Origin: Enterococcaceae bacterium OF42-14pH9A
GTDB taxonomy: Bacteria; Bacillota; Bacilli; Lactobacillales; Enterococcaceae
Length of the DNA: 64,000 nt
Assembly (NCBI GenBank): GCA_027692465.1
Contig: JAQEYU010000001.1
Span: forward strand, 1,373,338-1,437,337
Direction of reading: 5' to 3'
A model generated the notes under the pieces. That model searched no databases. It was not told the DNA's origin and saw nothing but the letters and a program-made list of their open reading frames with translations. The translations under genes were made by a program, and so were the position numbers. Below are positions 26,840 to 33,784 of the stretch, in pieces. Position 1 is the stretch's first letter. The number at the start of each line of letters is the position of its first letter.

Positions 26840-27261
26840 TGTTTCCTCCTCTGATATCGTTCCTTTTTTCAGCCTATAAAAGCGGGCCAAAAGACAGAAC
26901 TTCACTATTCTTCAAGACTTTTTTCATGAATGATTGCTACAGTATCAGTATAGTCTCAAATCCTGCTTTTAGTCTAACGAGAGACTTTGAAAAAAATATG
27001 AACGAACCATGCACAAAATCATAGCGAATCGTGAAAAATTGCCTCCAGCTTTCATGAATTTGGTAAGAAATCAGGAATGTTTCCTAGCAGCATCAGTCTG
27101 AAAATGCCAACAGCAGCAAACAGGGCCTTTCTGGCGTCCGTCGCTGTCACAGCTGTTTGCTTATGAATCATTTCAGAACACACCAGAAAGGCTGGCTGGT
27201 GGAAACGCAGGTATCTGATTTTCAATAGAAAAATCCGCAGCAGTTTCAGAGCTGGGGAAAA

Positions 27262-27429
27262 GTATCCACAAAATTATCCACAAGCTGGGGATAATGTGTA
27301 CAATTTTGTGGAGAACTATTGTTCCCATTAAAAATACCGGCAGAAAAGGAAAGAATTTTTACCAGCGAGTGGTTCATTACCCGAAAATGTGGATAAGAAT
27401 TGTGGTAAACTCAAATCAAGTTATCAACA
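27262..27429. promoter_or_regulatory. DnaA-box cluster between htrA and rlmH
   Basis: Two perfect TTATCCACA boxes lie at 27274-27282 (+) and 27388-27396 (-). Boxes with one mismatch are GTATCCACA at 27262-27270, TGTGGAGAA at 27308-27316 (-) and TTATCAACA at 27421-27429. That is five sites in about 170 bases of AT-rich intergenic DNA. Known roles of such clusters are replication origin, DnaA titration or DnaA-dependent gene control. dnaA and dnaN are not in the window. The rest of the 26840-27261 gap holds no gene I can support. Confidence 0.7.
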
Positions 27430-27506
27430 AATGAGGAAAACCCGAAGCGCTGAGAGCTTCGGGAGGAAAGGCGGTGTGCTGGCCTGCGAAGGCAGACAGC
27501 CGAAAA

Positions 27507-27986
27507 ATGAATATCAAAATCATCTCTGTGGGAAAACTGAAGGAAAAATACCTGGTACAAGGCATCAACGAATACGTGAAGCGGTTGGGAGCCTACGCTA
27601 AAGTTCAGCTGATCGAGGTGCCGGATGAAAAAGCACCGGAAAACCTCAGTGCGGCCCAGATGCAGCAGGTCAAGGAAAAAGAAGGCGAACGAATCCTCGC
27701 CAAGATCAAAGACGGCGAATATGTCTATGCACTGGCAATCGAAGGCAAAAATCCCTCTAGTGAAGAGTTTGCCCGCCAGATTGACCAACTGGGTATCAGC
27801 GGCAAAAGTCAGCTGGCCTTCGTGATCGGCGGCTCTCTGGGACTGAGCCCGGCCGTGATGCAGCGCAGCAACGCCCAGATCAGCTTTGGTAAAATGACTT
27901 ATCCCCACCAGCTGATGCGCCTGATTTTAGTGGAACAGATCTACCGGGCATTTCGGATCAATACGGGGGGACCGTATCATAAATGA
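27507..27986 (+). CDS. rlmH: 23S rRNA (pseudouridine1915-N3)-methyltransferase RlmH
   Basis: 159 residues, exactly the family length, when begun at the ATG at 27507 ([16 protein letters not shown]). It is a SPOUT methyltransferase with the knot region [11 protein letters not shown] and the conserved end [23 protein letters not shown] plus YHK. It methylates Psi1915 in 23S rRNA helix 69. The start choice is slightly odd: the only strong Shine-Dalgarno (GGAGG, 27461-27465) lies eight bases before an in-frame GTG at 27474, which would add 11 residues; family conservation favours 27507. Confidence 0.95.
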   Translation: MNIKIISVGKLKEKYLVQGINEYVKRLGAYAKVQLIEVPDEKAPENLSAAQMQQVKEKEGERILAKIKDGEYVYALAIEGKNPSSEEFARQIDQLGISGKSQLAFVIGGSLGLSPAVMQRSNAQISFGKMTYPHQLMRLILVEQIYRAFRINTGGPYHK

Positions 27987-28020
27987 GTTGCACCAATAAT
28001 CAATCAAGACGGAGGAACAG

Positions 28021-28533
28021 ATGAACAACAATGACAGATTACTGCGGTTGCGTTACGCAATCGATTTGAAAGATGCAGATCTGATTAAAGCTTTTGAACT
28101 GGGCGGTGTGCCGCTGACCAAAGAGGAAGCGCGAGCAGTACTGACAAAGATTCAGGATAAGCATGAAGACAATGCAGAGAACAATGTGTACCAAAAAGCT
28201 ATTAACAATCAGGTTTTTGATGCTTTCCTAAATGGTCTGATTCTCTTAGCTCGTGGGCCGCAGAAAGATAAGCCGACAGCAGCGGAGGCGGCACCAAAAA
28301 GTAAGGAAATTAAGCATATTAACAATGTGTTGCTGAAAAAGCTGAAGATTGCCTTGTCTATGACCACGGATGACATTTTGGATGTTTTTGCCGAAGCAGA
28401 GATTTACCCGTCAAAAGGAGAGATCGGGGCCTTTTTAAGAAAAGAAGGACAGCGCAATTTCAAGCCTTGCGGAGATAAATATATGCGTAATTTTCTGAAG
28501 GGACTGGCTTTGTATAATCGTAGGCAAAGATAA
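28021..28533 (+). CDS. DUF1456 family protein
   Basis: 170 residues from the ATG at 28021 (ACGGAGGAACAG). It has two copies of the DUF1456 unit: NDRLLRLRYAIDLKDADLIKAF at the start and a similar unit after about residue 98 (INNVLLKKLKIALSMTTDD), joined by a Lys/Ala/Glu linker. Each unit is a small helical bundle of unknown function, as in E. coli YehS. It lies 34 bases after rlmH and is likely co-transcribed. A terminator follows 80 bases later. Confidence 0.9.
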   Translation: MNNNDRLLRLRYAIDLKDADLIKAFELGGVPLTKEEARAVLTKIQDKHEDNAENNVYQKAINNQVFDAFLNGLILLARGPQKDKPTAAEAAPKSKEIKHINNVLLKKLKIALSMTTDDILDVFAEAEIYPSKGEIGAFLRKEGQRNFKPCGDKYMRNFLKGLALYNRRQR

Positions 28534-28614
28534 GTTGACGCAGGAAAAGAGAGTCAAGATACAGGTAAACCAGCTTTTATGAAGTGGCGCAGCCGACGAA
28601 CTATTTTAGACGTG

Positions 28615-28650
28615 TCCGTAAGTCCTTAATGGATTTACGGATACTTTTTT
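28615..28650 (+). terminator. Terminator of rlmH-DUF1456
   Basis: TCCGTAAGTCC / GGATTTACGGA stem, then seven T. Confidence 0.85.
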
Positions 28651-28728
28651 TGCTAAGGGGAAATTCTTAATTGACGAGCAGCATCAGGAACTTTGAGCGC
28701 CACAGATTTCACTGTTTAGCGAATTTAT

Positions 28729-28856
28729 TTGTTTAAAAGGAGCGGGAAATGATAGAATAAAAGGACAGTGATGGGGATGAAGAGTGAGGGTGTCGTCACC
28801 AGGAATTTTTATAAAAAATTCCTATAATTACTTATCTGTAAATGAAAACGCTTTTA
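28729..28856 (+). promoter_or_regulatory. Control region of the 28947 dehydrogenase: promoters, palindrome, cre-like site
   Basis: An upstream promoter candidate is TTGTTT (28729), 18 bases, TAGAAT (28753). A perfect palindrome AGGAATTTTT / AAAAATTCCT fills 28801-28823 and runs directly into TATAAT (28823-28828), so a repressor there would block the promoter. ATGAAAACGCTTTTA at 28842-28856 fits the CcpA cre consensus with one mismatch. This explains most of the 28651-28946 gap. Confidence 0.55.
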
Positions 28857-28946
28857 TTTCGAATTAAATGAAAGATGGACGCTCTCAAAGCTATCAGTAA
28901 CCACCTGGTTGCACTTATATCGAATAGCGAAACGGAGATGGCAAAA

Positions 28947-29939
28947 ATGATTGAAAACATCAGCTTCAGTACCACGGGGGACGGGACTTTTACCAAACAG
29001 AAAACAGGGATCCATAAGTTGTGGCCTTATGATCTTTTGGTGGAGGTATCGGCGGTTTCAGTGAACCCGGTGGACTTGAAATTAGCTGCACAAAATGCAA
29101 ATGGCAAGCGGATCCTAGGGTATGATGCAGTGGGAACAGTCGTGGAGAAGGGCAGTTCGGTGCGGGGAGTCGAAATCGGCGACCGGGTCTTTTATGCCGG
29201 GACGACTGTCAGAGACGGGGCGCATCAGAAGCTGCAGCTGGTGGATCACCGGATCGCTGCTCATGCGCCGAAGAATTTGACGGATGCGGAAGCGGCGGCG
29301 ATTCCTCTAACGGCATTGGCTGCATGGGAGCTGCTTTTTGAGCGGATGGGTTTTGTTCCGGAAAAGGACGGCAATAAAGGACAGCAGTTGTTGATGATCA
29401 ACGGGGCCGGTGGAGTCGGGTCCATCGCTTCCCAGATTGCCAAGTGGGCCGGTTTCAAGGTGACGGCCACCAGCAGTCCGAAAAATTTCGAGTGGCTGAA
29501 GGACAATGGTGTCAAGGAATGCGTAGATTACCATCAGGATCTGATTGTTGAAGCGGGGGCCAGAAAATTTGATGCCGTGGTCAGCTTTTACGATATCTCT
29601 GATTATTTTCCGGCGGTTGCAAAAGTGGTCAAACCCTTTGGCAAAGTCGGCACAATCGTTGAAACGAAGAAGGATCTGCCGATGAATCTGTTGAAAAACA
29701 ACAATGTGGACTTCTTCTGGGAGTATATGTTTGCTAAGACCGAGCAGCAGATGCAGATTGCGACCCAAGGAGCGATTTTGGCAAAGGTCGCTGAAATGTT
29801 GGATGCGGGGATTCTGCATACGACATTGACCAAGGAATTTACCGGTGGGATTTCAACGGAAACACTGGCGCAAGCTTTTCAGCGGGTTGCTAAAAGAGCA
29901 ATCGGGAAAACGGTTATTTCCGGTGGGGTGAAGGAATAA
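28947..29939 (+). CDS. Zinc-independent alcohol dehydrogenase / quinone oxidoreductase family protein
   Basis: 330 residues from the ATG at 28947, nine bases after CGGAG; an in-frame ATG at 28938 overlaps that site. The medium-chain dehydrogenase fold has an N-terminal GroES-like domain (VSVNPVDLKL, VGTVVEKGSSV) and a Rossmann domain with NGAGGVGSIASQIAKWAG. The cysteine ligands of zinc enzymes are absent, as in NADPH quinone oxidoreductases (QOR). It probably reduces quinones or enones in the cytosol. It is a single gene with a palindromic operator and a cre-like site upstream. Confidence 0.88.
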   Translation: MIENISFSTTGDGTFTKQKTGIHKLWPYDLLVEVSAVSVNPVDLKLAAQNANGKRILGYDAVGTVVEKGSSVRGVEIGDRVFYAGTTVRDGAHQKLQLVDHRIAAHAPKNLTDAEAAAIPLTALAAWELLFERMGFVPEKDGNKGQQLLMINGAGGVGSIASQIAKWAGFKVTATSSPKNFEWLKDNGVKECVDYHQDLIVEAGARKFDAVVSFYDISDYFPAVAKVVKPFGKVGTIVETKKDLPMNLLKNNNVDFFWEYMFAKTEQQMQIATQGAILAKVAEMLDAGILHTTLTKEFTGGISTETLAQAFQRVAKRAIGKTVISGGVKE

Positions 29940-30010
29940 GAGCAGTGCAGCTCTTTTTCAGACTTGACTTGCTCTGCCGAACTTTATTTTGAAAAATCGT
30001 GGAAAGTACG

Positions 30011-30051
30011 AGAACTTCTGCACTTATAATACGGGGCAGAGGTTCTTTTTT
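30011..30051 (+). terminator. Terminator of the 28947 dehydrogenase
   Basis: AGAACTTCTGC / GGCAGAGGTTCT stem then six T. Confidence 0.85.
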
Positions 30052-30142
30052 GAATTGAAGAGCTCTGCTTTTTGAGAATGCGTTTTCTTTTTAGAGAACG
30101 GGCTCCCGTAGTACTATGGAAGAAAAGAGAGGAGCGGTTTGA

Positions 30143-30598
30143 ATGGCTTGGAATATGGAGGATTACCCGGCGTCGATGAAGAATCTGATGCCGCTGGTGC
30201 AAAAGAAGGCTATCGCAATCGGAAATGCATTGTTGGAGGAGGGCTATCCGGAGGAACGGGCGATCCCTATCGCCATCAGTCAGGCGGAAAAATGGTATGC
30301 AGATGCCTCGGAGAAAGAACGCAACGACTATGAAGGTGCTCCCAATCCGCAAAAAAGTGACGTCCGGCAGCAGAATAAAAAAGCACCGCAACTACTGAAT
30401 GCCGATGTTGAGGTGAAGTTTGACGAAGAAGAGTGGGCGGTGATTTCCAAGGGAGCAAAGCGAGCCAGTGACAGATTCCGGACCAAGGAGCCGGCAGTTG
30501 CAAGAGCTAAGGAAATTGCGCAAAACAAGGCCTCCAAGGTCTATGTATATAAACAAAATGGCGAGCTGCAGGAAACTTTCGATTATTCGGAAGCGTAA
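30143..30598 (+). CDS. YdaT-like protein (DUF2188 at C-terminus)
   Basis: 151 residues from the ATG at 30143 (AGAGGAGCGG). The N-terminal part MAWNMEDYPASMKNL ... NALLEEGYPEERAIPIA is the pattern seen in B. subtilis YdaT-like, ChaB-type proteins. The C-terminal 55 residues (EWAVISKGAKRASDRF ... KVYVYKQNGELQE) fit DUF2188. It is a small soluble, charged protein, often linked to general stress regulons; the role is not known. Transcribed alone between two terminators. Confidence 0.82.
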   Translation: MAWNMEDYPASMKNLMPLVQKKAIAIGNALLEEGYPEERAIPIAISQAEKWYADASEKERNDYEGAPNPQKSDVRQQNKKAPQLLNADVEVKFDEEEWAVISKGAKRASDRFRTKEPAVARAKEIAQNKASKVYVYKQNGELQETFDYSEA

Positions 30599-30635
30599 GT
30601 GCATGAAGTCCCGTTGATTAAAGGCGACGAATTTC

Positions 30636-30697
30636 AAAATCCGGCAAAGTTCCCTGATGCAAACTGCTAACAAGGGATGGGACTTGGCCGGATTTTT
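30636..30697. terminator. Bidirectional terminator between the YdaT-like and LacI-type genes
   Basis: AAAATCCGGC ... GCCGGATTTT outer stem with a further inner pairing (AAAGTTCCCT / AGGGATGGGACTT). Confidence 0.8.
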
Positions 30698-31647
30698 CAG
30701 CGCAGCACAAAGCGGGAGTCCAGACTGACCTGTGCGCCGGGTTTATTTTCGCTGACTGAGCGAAAAGCCAGTGCACCGATTTTGTCCAAATGATGGTCAA
30801 TCGTAGGAATCCCCAACAGTTGCCCGGCCAGTTCGTTTTCCTGGCCGATGATCAAAGGCGGTGGCAGCTGCCATTTCTGATAGGCGGCCAAAACACCGGC
30901 AGCAACGGTGTCACCATTGGAAAAGACAGCATCGTAATCGGGGCGGCCTGCCTGGCTTTTGAGCCAGTTATCAGTCTGGCGGTAGCCGTCTTCGTAGGTG
31001 GTGATCTGACTGGCTACTCTGTGTTCCGGCGGCATTTGACCGAAAATTTCACGGTAAGTATCTAAGGTCAGTCGGGTCGTCGCACTTTTTTCGTAAGGTC
31101 GGCTGAATAAAAAGGCTGGTCGCAAGACACCTTGCGCTTTCAGCCAGAAGAAGGCTTCCCGATAGCCCATGTCTCGTCTGGCATAGACAGCCGGCACCTG
31201 TGCTTTTCCCGGATCTTCGCAACAGACGATGGGACCATATTTGACAAAGCGGCTCAGCTCGGATAAGGAGATTCCATGGGAAGTGAAAATAATTCCGTCA
31301 AAGGCCCGGCGCTTCAGTTGTTCGAGATACTCAAGCTCGCGCTCGCGATCATATTCGGAAGGCAGAACGACAATCTGATAAGGAGTGGAAAAAGCGCTGG
31401 AGATGATTCCGTTCAACAGCTGCGAGAAGAAGGGATGAGCCACATGAGGCAAGATGACACCGATGCGACCGCTTTTACCGCTGCTGAGGTCACGAGCAAT
31501 CTCGTTCGGCGCATAATCCATTTCCCGGATGACAGCCTCGATAACCGTACGAGCTTTGGTTGAGACGTGTTTGCGGTTATTCAAGACTCGTGACACTGTG
31601 GCTGCAGAATAACCGCTCTTTTTAGCAATATCATGAATATTAGTCAT
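30697..31647 (-). CDS. LacI family transcriptional regulator
   Basis: 316 residues from the ATG at 31647 (CAAAGGAGGTCCC). The LacI headpiece has MTNIHDIAKKSGYSAATVSR and the hinge VLNNRKHVSTKARTVIE; the periplasmic-binding-like sensor covers about 60-316 (IGVILPHVAHPFFSQLLNGI). The ligand is probably a sugar, judging from the family, but is not evident. It follows the HAD phosphatase gene by 83 bases in the same direction. The perfect palindrome at 32812-32827 upstream of the pair is a good candidate for its own operator. Confidence 0.93.
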   Translation of the reverse strand: MTNIHDIAKKSGYSAATVSRVLNNRKHVSTKARTVIEAVIREMDYAPNEIARDLSSGKSGRIGVILPHVAHPFFSQLLNGIISSAFSTPYQIVVLPSEYDRERELEYLEQLKRRAFDGIIFTSHGISLSELSRFVKYGPIVCCEDPGKAQVPAVYARRDMGYREAFFWLKAQGVLRPAFLFSRPYEKSATTRLTLDTYREIFGQMPPEHRVASQITTYEDGYRQTDNWLKSQAGRPDYDAVFSNGDTVAAGVLAAYQKWQLPPPLIIGQENELAGQLLGIPTIDHHLDKIGALAFRSVSENKPGAQVSLDSRFVLR

Positions 31648-31730
31648 GGGACCTCCTTTGCAATAGATGACTTGCGGCCGATACGCGGGATGGTTGGGGA
31701 AGAGATAGCGCTTCGCCAGGACTTTTGGCA

Positions 31731-32555
31731 CTAGCGCCCGGCAGCTGCCGGCTTTTGGTTTAGGATATAGCGACGGATCCCATGCGCGACGCCGTCTTCG
31801 GTGTTTGGCAGGGTAATATAACGTCCGTGAGCCTTGACTTCCGGATAGGCATTGTCCATCACGATCGGCAGACCGACTTCCCGAAGCATCGGAATATCGT
31901 TGAGACCGTCACCGAACGCAGCGGTCTCAGCAGGTACAAGTGCTTCTTTAGTCATTATATACCGGATTCCCGTCGATTTCATAGCAGCTGCTGCGGTGAT
32001 CTCCAGATAGAAACCGCCGGAGCGTTGGATTGTGATCCCGGGAATAGCCAGTTCGGTTAAAAAGTTGTTCAACTGCTGCATCATGATTTCGTCGAAGGTG
32101 ATCAGCATAATCTTGAAAATTTTCCGGTCCACGGACGCCAGCTTCTCAGTAACGGTCGGCAGTAGTCCGGTGAGGCCGGATTCAAAACGAGTACCATCGT
32201 CAATTCGGCAGCTGTACCAGTTTTCTGCATCATACCAACTGATACTCAACTGGGGAAAATAACATTTCAGCAGGTAAATAATCCGCGATGCCAGATCGAA
32301 ATCGATGGGAGATTCTGCTAATAGTTGGCGACCGCTGGCGGTATTTTGGAAAAGCAGACCACTATTGAAGGCTATTTGGATATCTGTCAATCCTAAAGCT
32401 TTGATGGCAAAATCCATTTCCATCGGAGCACGGGCAGAGACCAGTGTGACCGGTATCGCTAACTCCTGCAAACAGGTGATCGTCTCCTGCGAAAGCTGGC
32501 CACCCCGATTGAGTAACGTGCCGTCCATGTCGGTAAAGATATGCTTGATTTCCAT
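31731..32555 (-). CDS. HAD superfamily phosphatase, Cof type
   Basis: 274 residues from the ATG at 32555 (AGGAGGAAAAATC). HAD motif I is FTDMDGTLL (nucleophile Asp and acid Asp), motif II is VTLVSARAP, the conserved Lys is near KSTGIRYI, and motif IV is FGDGLNDIPML. The C2B cap between motifs II and III marks the Cof/YbiV branch that dephosphorylates sugar phosphates, PLP or similar small molecules. It is the first gene of a two-gene operon with a LacI regulator, which points to sugar-phosphate metabolism. Confidence 0.9.
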   Translation of the reverse strand: MEIKHIFTDMDGTLLNRGGQLSQETITCLQELAIPVTLVSARAPMEMDFAIKALGLTDIQIAFNSGLLFQNTASGRQLLAESPIDFDLASRIIYLLKCYFPQLSISWYDAENWYSCRIDDGTRFESGLTGLLPTVTEKLASVDRKIFKIMLITFDEIMMQQLNNFLTELAIPGITIQRSGGFYLEITAAAAMKSTGIRYIMTKEALVPAETAAFGDGLNDIPMLREVGLPIVMDNAYPEVKAHGRYITLPNTEDGVAHGIRRYILNQKPAAAGR

Positions 32556-32811
32556 GATTTTTCCTCCTTGTTTTCATTTTTTCACCTAAATCGTATCTGA
32601 AAAAACGGGTGCAGATAGTGCAATTTTCTGTGCTGTAATCGGTGTTATGAACGTCTGCTGTGGAGGGCCAACCGCTGACCGTGACCCTTTGTTTCTGTCT
32701 ACTTCGTCAAACGCTGCTTTTCTCCGGCGGTTACCGAGATGCCCGCTTCAAATTCGGTTATGCTGATCTGATATAGATAAATAGAATTTTCATACAAGAC
32801 AATTGTAGTTG

Positions 32812-32832
32812 CTGAAACGCGTTTCAGGTCAA
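32812..32832 (-). promoter_or_regulatory. LacI-type operator upstream of the HAD-LacI operon
   Basis: Perfect 16-bp palindrome CTGAAACGCGTTTCAG at 32812-32827 with the central CG of LacI-family operators. On the minus strand TTGACC (32827-32832) lies next to it as a possible -35. CcpA sites have a similar shape, so either factor could bind. Confidence 0.65.
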
Positions 32833-32896
32833 GAAAAATTTGCAGCTTTTTTTGCTAGACTGCGGCGGATTTGGGTGCAATTTCCAGCGACATGGG

Positions 32897-32902
32897 TATA
32901 AT
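32897..32902 (+). promoter_or_regulatory. -10 box of truA
   Basis: Perfect TATAAT 50 bases before the start; candidate -35 GTGCAA 16 bases upstream. Confidence 0.5.
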
Positions 32903-32952
32903 AGAGAAAGTATCTACAAATGAGCGGCAGACCCGCTGACAAAGGAGCACAC

Positions 32953-33702
32953 ATGATGAGAAATATCAAATTGACGGTGGAATATGACGGCCGTCGTTAT
33001 CTGGGCTGGCAGCGGCTGGGGGACTCGGAGAAAACGATCCAAGGCAAGATTGAGACTGCTTTGAAACAGATCATCGGCGAAGAAGTCGAGATCATCGGCT
33101 CCGGACGTACGGATGCCGGTACCCATGCTCGCGGACAAGTGGCTAATTTTAAAATGGAAAATCAGATGGCAGTCAGCGATCTGGTGGCCTTTTTGAATCG
33201 TGCTTTGCCGGGGGATATCGTAGTGAAAAAGGCCGAGGAGATGCCGGAGCGGTTTCATGCCCGCTACAATGCAGTCGCCAAACGTTACAGCTACCAAGTC
33301 TGGAACAATCCGATCCCGACAGCTTTTGAACGGCATCGCAGCTTCCACGTTCCGCAACAGTTGGACCTGGCTAAGATGCAGGAAGCCTGTGAAAAACTGG
33401 TAGGAGAGCATGACTTTTTGGGTTTTTCGGCATTGAAGAAGAGCAAAAAATCGACGGTTCGTCGGATCGATGAGATTACAATCGAAGGGCAGCCGGGTGA
33501 GGGGATGCTGGTATTTACTTTTGTGGGTGACGGCTTCCTTCACAAAATGGTGCGGATTTTGACAGGTACGCTGGTTGAGATTGGTGCCGGCCGCTTGGAA
33601 ATGGCGGCTATCGATGAAGTATTTGCCAGCAAGGTGCGGATGAATGCCGGCGAGACGGCACCGGCGCAGGGCTTATTTTTAGACAAAGTGTTTTACAAAT
33701 GA
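32953..33702 (+). CDS. truA: tRNA pseudouridine(38-40) synthase TruA
   Basis: 249 residues, normal length. AAAGGAG lies five bases before the ATG at 32953; a second ATG follows at once. The catalytic Asp54 is in GSGRTDAGTHARGQ, the opening NIKLTVEYDGRRYLGWQ binds RNA, and the second half-domain carries GDGFLHKMVRILTGTL. It makes pseudouridines in the anticodon arm of many tRNAs. It is a single gene here; in many Bacilli it follows the ecfT transporter genes, which are not present next to it. Confidence 0.97.
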   Translation: MMRNIKLTVEYDGRRYLGWQRLGDSEKTIQGKIETALKQIIGEEVEIIGSGRTDAGTHARGQVANFKMENQMAVSDLVAFLNRALPGDIVVKKAEEMPERFHARYNAVAKRYSYQVWNNPIPTAFERHRSFHVPQQLDLAKMQEACEKLVGEHDFLGFSALKKSKKSTVRRIDEITIEGQPGEGMLVFTFVGDGFLHKMVRILTGTLVEIGAGRLEMAAIDEVFASKVRMNAGETAPAQGLFLDKVFYK

Positions 33703-33705
33703 AAA

Positions 33706-33747
33706 ACGCGGCGGCAAGGGCTTTTCGGTCCTTGCCGCCGCATTTTT
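33706..33747. terminator. Terminator between truA and the pullulanase gene
   Basis: GCGGCGGCAAGG / CCTTGCCGCCGC 12-bp GC stem with A-run before and T-run after; can serve both convergent genes. Confidence 0.92.
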
Positions 33748-33784
33748 ATGTCGATTTGCAACTGATGGAACTTGAAGAGTGGGA

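Noticed and set aside
26840..27506. Declaring this the chromosomal replication origin
   Set aside because: DnaA boxes are present, but dnaA, dnaN and a clear AT-rich unwinding region are not, so only a DnaA-box cluster is claimed.
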